From contig CAZQEZ010000069.1 of assembly GCA_964592475.1 (NCBI GenBank), positions 1 through 23,263 of the forward strand: DNA of 23,263 nt, read 5' to 3'. The translations under genes were made by a program, and so were the position numbers. Below, piece after piece: positions 16,521 to 23,115 of the stretch. Every line of letters begins with the position of its first letter. Positions within the stretch are counted from its first letter, which is position 1. Source of the stretch: CAZQEZ01 sp964592475 (lineage in GTDB: Bacteria > Bacteroidota > Bacteroidia > Cytophagales > Cyclobacteriaceae). The notes beneath the pieces are model-generated. The model did no database searches. It was not told the origin of the DNA and was given only the letters and a program-made list of their open reading frames with translations.

Positions 16521-17777
16521 ATGGCAGATCATAAAGTAATTATCGTGGGAGGAGGTGTGGCAGGCCTGGTTGCCGCGATCGAGCTTGAAAAGCAGAATAT
16601 TGCACCCTTAATTGTAGAAAGTACTGACAGGGTAGGGGGTAGAGTGAAAACCGATTCTTTTCAAGGATATCAATTGGATCATGGTTTTCAAGTGTTGCTC
16701 ACTGCCTATCCTGAGGCTAAAAAATATTTGGATTACGATCAATTAAAATTGAAGTTTTTCAAACCTGGCGCTCTTATTTTCCAAGGCCAAAAGCAAATAA
16801 GATTGTCAGACCCTATGCGGCAACCAAGCCAGGCTTTCGCTACTTTATTTTCTAAAGCGGGCAGTTTTCAAGATAAATTGAAGATTTTTAAGCTTTCGCA
16901 AAGACTAAAAAAAGATAGTTTGTCAGCAATTTTTAGTCGAACGGAAATGACCACAAAAGCTTATTTGCTAAGCTACGGATTTTCGGAACAGATTATTAAA
17001 AATTTTTTTCAACCATTTTTAGGCGGTATTTTTTTAGAAAGTGAGTTGAATACAAGTAGCCGAATGTTTGAGTTTGTTTTTAAGATGTTTAGTGAAGGCC
17101 ATGCTGCCATTCCCTCTGATGGTATGGAAGCTATACCCTGGCAATTGAAAAGCAAATTGCAGAAAACTGATTTTCTCTTCAACTTTAAAGTAGTGGCCGT
17201 AGAAGACAAAAAGGTGGAACTGGATGATGGAAATGTGCTTACCGCTGATGCCGTGATTATTGCTACCCAGCCCGATAAAATTTTGAAGAAAATGCAGGGT
17301 CAATTTCCTGGCTATCAGCAGGTAACCAATTTGTATTTTGAGGTAGAGAAGTCTTTTATAGGAAAACCTTTGATTGGCCTGCTACCCAAAAATGGGAAAC
17401 TGATCAACAATTTAACATTCATTTCCGATGCAGCCCCCAGTTATGCCAATAATGGTAAGGCGCTTTTATCTGTCTCGGTTAACGGTATTGATAATATTTC
17501 TGAAAAAGATCTGCAGGTTAAGGTTGTTCATGAACTTTCGGAAATATCTGGTTATGAGGCCGATGCATTCAGTTACCTGAAAACCTTTTATATCAAAAAC
17601 GCTCTTCCGAAGATAAATGACCTGCATTACGACATGTATGCCAGTGAAACAAAAATCTTTGAAAACATCTTTTTAGCCGGTGATTACTTACTCAATGGTT
17701 CCCTTAATGCAGCCATGGCTTCGGGGAGAAGTGCTGCACTGGCAGTTACTGATTATTTAATGCGGCAAATTAGGTGA
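16521..17777 (+). CDS. FAD-dependent amine-oxidase / phytoene-desaturase-like oxidoreductase
   Basis: This 418-residue flavoprotein has the N-terminal FAD-binding motif VGGGVAGLVAA (9-19), an acidic Glu33 at the end of the second strand, the GGRV element (39-42) and the C-terminal FLAGDYLLNGSLNAAMASGRSAA, which binds the flavin. This is the amine oxidase/protoporphyrinogen oxidase/carotene desaturase superfamily. The segment LDHGFQVLLTAYPEAKKYL is frequent in Bacteroidota members of unknown substrate. It lies 61 bases after the second receptor gene with no terminator seen between, so it may be in the same transcript. No signal peptide is present. Confidence 0.88.
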   Translation: MADHKVIIVGGGVAGLVAAIELEKQNIAPLIVESTDRVGGRVKTDSFQGYQLDHGFQVLLTAYPEAKKYLDYDQLKLKFFKPGALIFQGQKQIRLSDPMRQPSQAFATLFSKAGSFQDKLKIFKLSQRLKKDSLSAIFSRTEMTTKAYLLSYGFSEQIIKNFFQPFLGGIFLESELNTSSRMFEFVFKMFSEGHAAIPSDGMEAIPWQLKSKLQKTDFLFNFKVVAVEDKKVELDDGNVLTADAVIIATQPDKILKKMQGQFPGYQQVTNLYFEVEKSFIGKPLIGLLPKNGKLINNLTFISDAAPSYANNGKALLSVSVNGIDNISEKDLQVKVVHELSEISGYEADAFSYLKTFYIKNALPKINDLHYDMYASETKIFENIFLAGDYLLNGSLNAAMASGRSAALAVTDYLMRQIR

Positions 17778-17856
17778 TTTACGAATTGGATATACCTTTT
17801 ATAGCAAAATACAACCTCTGATAGGTTTATACCTACTCAGGGCATCCTAAGTGTAT

Positions 17857-17864
17857 TATATTTG
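17857..17864 (+). promoter_or_regulatory. Putative -7 element for the S9 peptidase gene
   Basis: TATATTTG matches TAnnTTTG exactly, about 55 bases before the ATG. No convincing -33 TTG lies upstream, so the call rests on a single box. Confidence 0.4.
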
Positions 17865-17917
17865 AATAAGAATTTGTAATTTATTTTGTACAAATATTGA
17901 ATTAAATCTAATAAAGT

Positions 17918-20380
17918 ATGATTAAAAAAACATGGATAAGTGCATTAGCAATATTATTAACTTATTTTGCTTACGCACAGGAAAAACTAACCTATCAAAA
18001 GCCACCTCAGGAAATTTTAACCTTGGTGGATGCACCTTTGGCTCCTTCTGTATTGTTGGATGATAAAGGTGAATACATGGTAATGCTCTACAGAGACCAG
18101 TATAAATCGATTGTAGAGCTTTCTGAAGATGAAATGAGACTGGCAGGATTACGCATTAATCCAAAAACCAATATTGGCAGCCGCACCACTTATTACAATA
18201 ACGTGGAGTTGAAAAAAGCCATGGGAGATGATGTGATGAAAGTGCAGGGTCTGCCCGAAAATGCTCGATTGGCAAATTTTCGCTGGTCGCCAAATCAAGA
18301 GATGATAGCACTCACTAATACCACTACCGAAGGTGTGGAAGTTTGGCTGCTAAATATTGCCGAAGCCAAAGTGACCAAACTTACTGAGCCAAAAGTAAAT
18401 GCCAATATGGGTAACCCGATTGACTGGTTTGCAGATAATAGTGCATTGTTGGTGAAAATGCTTTCCAGCAAAAGAGAACCATTGATTAACACCGGTGAAG
18501 CCGTGCCCGATGGTCCTACTATTTCATTAAGTGAGGGAGAAAAAGCGCAAAATAGAACTTATCAAGACTTGCTTAAGAACAGAAATGATGAGCATAATTT
18601 TGAGCAATTGGCATTATCGGAATTATATAAAGTAAGCCTTGATGGTAAAGCAACAGAGTTTCTGGCCTCTGCAATGTACGATGACGTCACTTTCTCGCCC
18701 GATGGGGAGTACCTAATGATCAGCACAATTAAAAAACCGTTTTCTTACCTGGTGCCATACTATCGATTTCCATTTGAAGCCAATATTTACGATAGTAAAG
18801 GTGAGCTAATACAGCAAGTAAATGATGTACCCTTGCAAGAAGTGATGCCTAAAGGATTTATGGCTGAAAGAACCGGTCGCCGAAACATGAGCTGGCGAAA
18901 TGATAAACCATCTACCCTGATTTATGTAAAGGCTTTGGATGAAGGAGATCCGGAAATAGAAGTTGACCATCGTGATGAATTATTTTTATTAGATGCGCCA
19001 TTTGATGGCGAAGGAGAATCACTATTCAAAACTACCAATCGCTACGCCGGCGTTTACTGGGGTAGCGACAATGTAGCAGTTGTAATTGATTACTGGTGGA
19101 ATACCCGAAACACTAAAAACTACCTGATTGACCCATCAAACCCGGAAAAGGAAGCTAAAATATTATTTGACAGAAATTATCAGGACAGATACAGTGACCC
19201 CGGAAGTTACGTAACAGCTAAAAACGAATTTAATAAACCAGTGCTGGCCATAGATGACAATAGTCTTTATTTGATGGGAGAAGGATTTAGTGAGAAAGGT
19301 CAATTTCCTTTCGTAGATCAACTAAGTTTGACCTCATTGGAAACAGAGCGACTTTATCAATCAGATTATACTGATAAACTAGAATCTCTACAGGAGGCTA
19401 TTGATATCAACAAAGGAGAAATATTAGTACGGATAGAATCCAGTAGCAAGTATCCTAACTATTACGTGCGCAACATCAACAAGAACGATAAACTAACCCA
19501 AATTACCGACTTCGAAAATCCCTTTAAAAGTCTACAGGATGTACACAAAGAAGTAATCACATATAAGCGCGATGATGGCCTGGAATTGGACGCAACGCTT
19601 TACTTACCAGTTGGCTACGACAAAGAAAACAAGGAAAAGTTGCCGATGATCGTTTGGGCGTATCCTCGTGAATTTAAAGACAAGAGTAGTGCATCACAAG
19701 TAACCAGTAACCCCAATGAGTTTACCTATCCTTGGTATGGTTCGCCGCTATACTGGCTTACCAAGGGTTACGTGGTGCTGGATGATGCTGCTTTCCCGAT
19801 AGTAGGAGAGGGAGAAGAAGAGCCAAATGATTCCTTTAGAAAGCAACTGGTTGCCAATGCTTATGCCGCTATCAATGCCGTGGATGAAATGGGCTACATT
19901 GATAAAAACCGGGTTGCCGTGGGTGGCCATAGTTATGGTGCCTTTATGGTAGCCAACTTGTTGTCGCACAGCAATTTATTTGCTGCCGGTATTGCACGCA
20001 GTGGCGCCTATAACCGTACGCTTACCCCCTTTGGTTTCCAAAGCGAAGAGCGTAATTACTGGGAAGCACCGGAAGTGTACTATAGCATGTCGCCTTTTAT
20101 GCATGCTGATAAAATGAAGACGCCGCTACTGCTGGTTCATGGTGAAGCTGACAATAACAGTGGTACCTATCCTTTGCAAAGTGAGCGCTACTTCAACGCT
20201 TTGAAAGGCTTGGGGGCCACCGCTCGTTTGGTAATGCTGCCCAAGGAAAGTCATGGCTATCGAGCCAAAGAAAGTATATTACACATGCTGTGGGAGCAAG
20301 ATAGATGGCTGGATAGGTATGTGAAGAATAAAGGATCGGAAGTATCCACACCGGAAGCAGACAGCAGCTCTTCGGAGTAA
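17918..20380 (+). CDS. Exported S9-family (prolyl oligopeptidase) serine peptidase
   Basis: This 820-residue protein has a signal peptide (MIKKTWISALAILLTYFAYAQ, split here at residue 21). A beta-propeller-type N-terminal half (about 22-540) is followed by the alpha/beta-hydrolase domain. The catalytic triad is visible: Ser672 in GGHSYGAF, Asp745 in HGEADNN and His779 in KESHGY. Overall pattern resembles the glutamyl-endopeptidase-like/acylaminoacyl group of S9 enzymes common in Bacteroidota. It is likely periplasmic and degrades peptides. Its C-terminus is short and serine-rich (DSSSSE). Peptide specificity cannot be assigned. Confidence 0.92.
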   Translation: MIKKTWISALAILLTYFAYAQEKLTYQKPPQEILTLVDAPLAPSVLLDDKGEYMVMLYRDQYKSIVELSEDEMRLAGLRINPKTNIGSRTTYYNNVELKKAMGDDVMKVQGLPENARLANFRWSPNQEMIALTNTTTEGVEVWLLNIAEAKVTKLTEPKVNANMGNPIDWFADNSALLVKMLSSKREPLINTGEAVPDGPTISLSEGEKAQNRTYQDLLKNRNDEHNFEQLALSELYKVSLDGKATEFLASAMYDDVTFSPDGEYLMISTIKKPFSYLVPYYRFPFEANIYDSKGELIQQVNDVPLQEVMPKGFMAERTGRRNMSWRNDKPSTLIYVKALDEGDPEIEVDHRDELFLLDAPFDGEGESLFKTTNRYAGVYWGSDNVAVVIDYWWNTRNTKNYLIDPSNPEKEAKILFDRNYQDRYSDPGSYVTAKNEFNKPVLAIDDNSLYLMGEGFSEKGQFPFVDQLSLTSLETERLYQSDYTDKLESLQEAIDINKGEILVRIESSSKYPNYYVRNINKNDKLTQITDFENPFKSLQDVHKEVITYKRDDGLELDATLYLPVGYDKENKEKLPMIVWAYPREFKDKSSASQVTSNPNEFTYPWYGSPLYWLTKGYVVLDDAAFPIVGEGEEEPNDSFRKQLVANAYAAINAVDEMGYIDKNRVAVGGHSYGAFMVANLLSHSNLFAAGIARSGAYNRTLTPFGFQSEERNYWEAPEVYYSMSPFMHADKMKTPLLLVHGEADNNSGTYPLQSERYFNALKGLGATARLVMLPKESHGYRAKESILHMLWEQDRWLDRYVKNKGSEVSTPEADSSSSE

Positions 20381-20400
20381 AATTCTAAAATTATTTATTA

Positions 20401-20460
20401 TACCTTCAGGATTTTTTCTCGTGTAAGCAGATGCTTATGATTGAAAAAATCTTGAAGGTA
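20401..20460 (+). repeat. Nested inverted repeat, possible terminator
   Basis: The outer arms are TACCTTCAGGATTTTTTC (20,401-20,418) and GAAAAAATCTTGAAGGTA (20,443-20,460), complementary at 17 of 18 positions. Inside the loop lies a second perfect stem, TAAGCA/TGCTTA (20,424-20,437) around GA. It begins 20 bases after the S9 peptidase stop codon and could end that transcript, but the stem is AT-rich and longer than a typical intrinsic terminator. It also marks the boundary where the Rhs debris starts. An alternative is a small mobile palindromic element or an RNA-processing structure. Confidence 0.7.
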
Positions 20461-20511
20461 AATATTTACAATCGCAAATGCTTAATGCGGGTGGTTAGTA
20501 ATTCTGCTAAA

Positions 20512-20539
20512 CCTGTTTAGATCTTGCATCGGGAGCGAG
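20512..20539 (+). repeat. Palindromic repeat element, copy A (decayed arm)
   Basis: This copy matches copy B (21,811-21,838) at 25 of 28 positions, including an identical 20-base core GATCTTGCATCGGGAGCGAG. Its left arm reads TTAGAT instead of CCCGAT, so the hairpin is lost. It is immediately followed by the Rhs reading DETGQEV. Confidence 0.7.
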
Positions 20540-21067
20540 GACGAGACGGGTCAAGAAGTGTATGGAACTCATTTGAAGCAAGATTGTACGACCCAGCGAT
20601 TGGCAGGTGGCTGAGCGTGACCCGGCAGGGGAATTTGTCAGCCCTTATGTAGGGATGGGGAATAATCCAGTAAATGGAGTTGATCCTGATGGGGAGTGGA
20701 TGATGATATTTATCATAACACAAAAACAGGAGAAACGAAAATTGTAGAAATAAATAGCGCGGATAAACTATTGTGACAGTTAGTGTTCCTTTAGCAATTA
20801 TTGGAGCAGGGGAAATGCTTGGGGCAATAAGTTTAGCCACCAATACTGGTGGATTGCAAGGTGCTATCTATCAGCAAGCATCCAGAAGACAACTTGTAAA
20901 TCTTTTCAAAGGGAATTTCAGAATAGAAAAAGGCGTTGAAGGTATACCCAAAGTTATACAAAGAGCAAATGGGGTTAAGCTCAATTCAAAAACCTTGGCA
21001 TGTAGTTATGCGTGGTAAAGAATTACCATTAAATCCGTTAAATCCATTATGGAAATTATTTAGGTAA
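20540..21067 (+). pseudogene. Rhs C-terminal tip with unrecognised toxin-like tail, frameshifted
   Basis: Joined across frames, the sequence reads DETGQEV (20,540-20,560), then WNSFEARLYDPAIGRWLSV (20,563-20,619). It continues, after a lost base, with PYVGMGNNPVNGVDPDGEW up to 20,699, then DDIYHNTKTGETKI... in a third frame. This is the conserved end of the Rhs core and the start of a variable C-terminal domain. The tail then has a hydrophobic stretch (VPLAIIGAG..., from 20,773), a basic segment (RRQLVNLFKGNFRIEKG) and, after another frame change near 20,990, PWHVVMRGKELPLNPLNPLW to the stop at 21,065. I do not recognise the toxin fold. There is no N-terminal Rhs repeat region, so this is an orphan or displaced tip. 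At least four frame changes argue for decay. Confidence 0.75.
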
Positions 21068-21073
21068 TTAATT

Positions 21074-21274
21074 ATGGAGCAATTGAACATAGATAATAAT
21101 CACTGTAGTATAAAAATCGACTATTTGTTAGGTAATGAAGATGATTTTAAGGTTTCATTAATAGGTTGGCAGGATGGAGATTACTTTAAAGAACTTAGTG
21201 AAGAAGATGGTGGGGTAATTGCTGAACATTACCAGATTTTTAAGAATCTACCTTTAGGTAAAAAAGTGGATTGA
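21074..21274 (+). CDS. Putative immunity protein for the adjacent Rhs toxin tip
   Basis: This encodes 66 residues, acidic, with no signal peptide or membrane helix (MEQLNIDNNHCSIKIDYLLG... to LPLGKKVD). It starts six bases after the stop of the Rhs toxin-like tail, the normal place for a cytoplasmic immunity protein. I recognise no immunity family. In the same frame the sequence continues past the TGA as ETLNKIIDRFQ, a TAG, then VPYLTSHNGNYKFHYDLHIW..., which looks like further protein sequence. The gene may therefore be a truncated remnant of a longer immunity protein of about 115 residues or more. The function is inferred from position only. Confidence 0.5.
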   Translation: MEQLNIDNNHCSIKIDYLLGNEDDFKVSLIGWQDGDYFKELSEEDGGVIAEHYQIFKNLPLGKKVD

Positions 21275-21582
21275 GAAACTCTAAACAAAATCATTGACAG
21301 ATTCCAATAGGTTCCATATCTGACTTCTCATAATGGAAACTACAAGTTCCATTATGATTTACATATTTGGTCAAAAAAATATTATATGGTTTATAATTCA
21401 TATCTTAAAAAGCTTATTATTAAAAAATTAAATTTATTGGATAAAATATTTCACCCGGCCGTTCAACCTTCATGGCAAAATTGGTAGAAAACATGAAGAT
21501 ATCCTTTTACAATAGATCTTTCAATTGTGGTGTAGGCTATTTGAAAACCAGTTTGTGACAAGGCCACTTCTAAAGTGATGCG
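21275..21582. other. Non-coding stretch with traces of immunity-like reading
   Basis: No intact gene is present. About 21,275-21,420 continues the immunity gene frame through two stops. From 21,470 the sequence is without a clear reading until the Rhs-type scrap begins. No terminator or promoter was identified. Confidence 0.4.
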
Positions 21583-21810
21583 TGGCAGCAATTTACAATT
21601 GAAACCGAGAAGGCGACAACAGCAGGTTATCACAACATAATCTTTAAATTGTATCAGCCCGGTGGTTCATTCTACATCGACGACATCAAAATTGAAATCA
21701 TCAAAGACGATGGAGGTAAAATACTTCTACTGCCGACTATTACCCCTTTGGCCTGGCCATGGCTGGAAATATAAAGGACAGCTACTGCTTCGGATACCAG
21801 AGTATCATTG
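21583..21810 (+). pseudogene. Rhs/YD-repeat protein scrap: jelly-roll-like segment plus YYPFGLAMAG
   Basis: From 21,583 to 21,720 one frame reads 46 residues including WQQFTIETEKATTAGYHN and GGSFYIDDIKIEII, the pattern of a galactose-binding-like jelly roll as found before the YD repeats of Bacteroidota Rhs proteins. After a frame change near 21,718, the sequence continues with ADYYPFGLAMAGNIKDSY (21,732 onward), the classic motif just before the Rhs core end. No start, stop or complete domain is present. The piece would normally lie upstream of the tip at 20,540, yet it sits downstream of it, which suggests rearrangement or multiple insertions. Copy B of the palindromic repeat follows directly. 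Confidence 0.65.
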
Positions 21811-21838
21811 CCTGTCCCGATCTTGCATCGGGAGCGAG
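21811..21838 (+). repeat. Palindromic repeat element, copy B
   Basis: CCTGT is followed by CCCGAT-CTTGC-ATCGGG, a perfect 6-bp hairpin, and then AGCGAG. It shares its core with copy A and its CCTGTxCCGAT start with copy C. It directly follows the YYPFGLAMAG scrap and directly precedes a TATG, as copy C also does. Confidence 0.8.
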
Positions 21839-21910
21839 TATGCCTAAGACGATTACTTAAAGAGATTTAGAAAAAGGTATTAAGGAAGGAAAACTAACAT
21901 AGTTGGGAAG

Positions 21911-21933
21911 GCCTCGGGAGACCGGGGCTTTTT
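21911..21933 (+). terminator. Rho-independent terminator
   Basis: GCCTCGG-GAGA-CCGGGGC followed by TTTTT is a strong plus-strand intrinsic terminator, with one G-U pair. It lies between the Rhs scrap and the convergent yoeB gene, whose stop codon overlaps its T run. The gene it once served upstream is not intact. Confidence 0.85.
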
Positions 21934-22199
21934 CAATAATGCCCTTTAGCGGAATAGATCCTGACAATGTTATCATCCAGGATTTTATAAACGAGCCGGT
22001 GTTCCTGGTTGATCCTTCGAGACCAATAGCCAGCGAGGTTGTGTTTTAGCTGTTCAGGTTTGCCTGTGCCAGTGGTAGGGTGTTCGGTGAGTTCTTCGAG
22101 CAGGACGAGCAGCTTTTTGAGCAAAGGCTTGTTGCTAGATTTTTTATGGAAGTCAATATCCTTGTTTGCTTGTGCTGAGTAACTAAGCTGGTATGTCAT
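21933..22199 (-). CDS. yoeB: YoeB-family mRNA interferase toxin
   Basis: This 88-residue Txe/YoeB toxin of the RelE fold carries HPTTGTGKPEQLK (40-52), YWSRRINQEHRLVY (58-71) and the C-terminal SAKGHY. Residues that correspond to the known catalytic set are present: Glu49, Arg68, His87 and Tyr88, so the toxin looks intact. YoeB cleaves mRNA at the ribosomal A site. Its start overlaps the antitoxin stop by one base, consistent with translational coupling. It ends at a terminator from the opposite direction. Confidence 0.95.
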   Translation of the reverse strand: MTYQLSYSAQANKDIDFHKKSSNKPLLKKLLVLLEELTEHPTTGTGKPEQLKHNLAGYWSRRINQEHRLVYKILDDNIVRIYSAKGHY

Positions 22200-22420
22200 T
22201 ACAGACCGAGAAGGTTTTTTAGGTCATTCTTCTCTACAGTAGTGTAGTTGCCTTCTTCAAATTCTTTCTCACTTTGCTTGATCTTGGCCACAAACTCAGG
22301 ATCATAGAGGCTTTCTTTAGAATCTCTTTCATTTTCCACCTTTACGAACCCCAGGCTTTTGATCAGTTCCATGAAGAACCGGAATTTTTTGTTAGGTATT
22401 TTAAGCGTTATTTCTTTCAT
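22199..22420 (-). CDS. YoeB cognate antitoxin
   Basis: This 73-residue protein has a basic, strand-like N-terminus (MKEITLKIPNKKFRFFMELI) and an acidic C-terminus (DPEFVAKIKQSEKEFEEGNY...), the usual division into DNA-binding/dimer and toxin-wrapping parts. The sequence resembles the small antitoxins (DUF2683-like) paired with YoeB in Bacteroidota rather than YefM/Phd. It lies five bases after the XRE regulator gene and overlaps yoeB by one base. The role is clear from position; the family assignment is from pattern. Confidence 0.8.
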   Translation of the reverse strand: MKEITLKIPNKKFRFFMELIKSLGFVKVENERDSKESLYDPEFVAKIKQSEKEFEEGNYTTVEKNDLKNLLGL

Positions 22421-22425
22421 AATGA

Positions 22426-22767
22426 TTAGGCAAATGCCTTTTTAGTTCTTACATTTTGTAGCAATCCATCCAATGCATATAAGATATGTTCCTTGTCATT
22501 CTTAGGGAGCTGACTGAGTTCTTTAAGCCTTTGCAACATGCCAGGGTCTTTAAATAGTTGATCATCCTCTGTCTCACCGAGAAGATAACCCACTGTAGTA
22601 TTTAGGATAGAAGCAATTTTTTTGGCCACCTCTATAGAAGGGGTCATCTCATCACGTTCATACCTTCCAATCACAAAAGTTGAAGTGTTGAGTAGTTTAG
22701 ACAACTCTCCCTGCGACATCTTCAATTCCTTTCTAAGCTCAGCTAATTTTTTTCCGAATGTACTCAT
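22426..22767 (-). CDS. XRE-family transcriptional regulator
   Basis: This 113-residue protein has a canonical HTH_3 domain at about 5-60 (FGKKLAELRKELKMSQGELS and ...GRYERDEMTPSIEVAKKIA), followed by a helical C-terminal part (residues 70-113) that is probably for dimerisation. It is the first gene of a three-gene operon with the antitoxin and YoeB. It probably represses this operon from the operator-like sites upstream. It is larger than a HigA antitoxin and is not needed to explain the toxin-antitoxin pair, so it may connect the pair to another signal. Confidence 0.88.
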   Translation of the reverse strand: MSTFGKKLAELRKELKMSQGELSKLLNTSTFVIGRYERDEMTPSIEVAKKIASILNTTVGYLLGETEDDQLFKDPGMLQRLKELSQLPKNDKEHILYALDGLLQNVRTKKAFA

Positions 22768-22777
22768 AATAAAAACA

Positions 22778-22857
22778 CTTATAAGAGTTACAAGAACCCT
22801 GTTTTATTGGGAATAGACAAATATAAGAACCTTATGTGAGTTAAAAAAGTTGCATAA
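22778..22857 (-). promoter_or_regulatory. Promoter and operator-like half-sites for the XRE/antitoxin/yoeB operon
   Basis: On the minus strand TATATTTG (22,818-22,825) matches TAnnTTTG and lies about 50 bases before the XRE start. Around it the half-site ATAAG/CTTAT recurs: the palindrome CTTATAAG (22,778-22,785), the inverted pair ATAAG-AAC-CTTAT (22,823-22,835) overlapping the -7 box, and CATAAG near 22,852. The direct repeat AAGAACC occurs at 22,792 and again at 22,825. Such spacing suits binding by the XRE protein; this is inference. Confidence 0.45.
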
Positions 22858-22922
22858 GTTTTGATTAAAAATTTCTATAAAGTATATTTGACCCGTATTC
22901 GGTCTAATAATTTTTTTTTAAT

Positions 22923-23115
22923 ATGGAAATACAGGAAATCAAACAGCAGCTCACATTGGCCCAGGTACTGGACCATTATAATCTGAAGCCGGACAAACAC
23001 CTCGGTTAAACTGCCCCTTCCACAATGACAAAACCCCGAGCCTACAGGTGTACTACAAAACCCAAAGCTGTTACTATTTTAGTTCCAACTGTCCAACCAA
23101 TGGTAAAAGCCCAGG
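22923..23115 (+). pseudogene. CHC2 zinc-finger primase N-terminal fragment, frameshifted
   Basis: From an ATG at 22,923 the frame reads MEIQEIKQQLTLAQVLDHYN...KPDKHLG and stops at 23,007. One base back, the next frame continues LNCPFHNDKTPSLQVYYKTQ...CYYFSSNCPTNGKS to about 23,110. CPFH with later paired Cys residues (CYYFSSNC) is the CHC2 zinc finger of DnaG-type primases carried by conjugative elements of Bacteroidota. A single missing base near 23,004 accounts for the break. The Toprim domain is absent: the sequence passes directly into an Rhs reading at 23,116. This is a remnant of a mobile element. Confidence 0.75.

Noticed and set aside
20517..20843. Minus-strand open frame of 108 codons
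   Set aside because: It runs antisense to the clear Rhs core-end reading and has no recognisable motif.
20540..21067. Frameshifts as sequencing errors
   Set aside because: I cannot exclude this, but the large genes from 253 to 20,380 show no frameshift, while errors would have to cluster in the Rhs and primase pieces; decay is the simpler reading.
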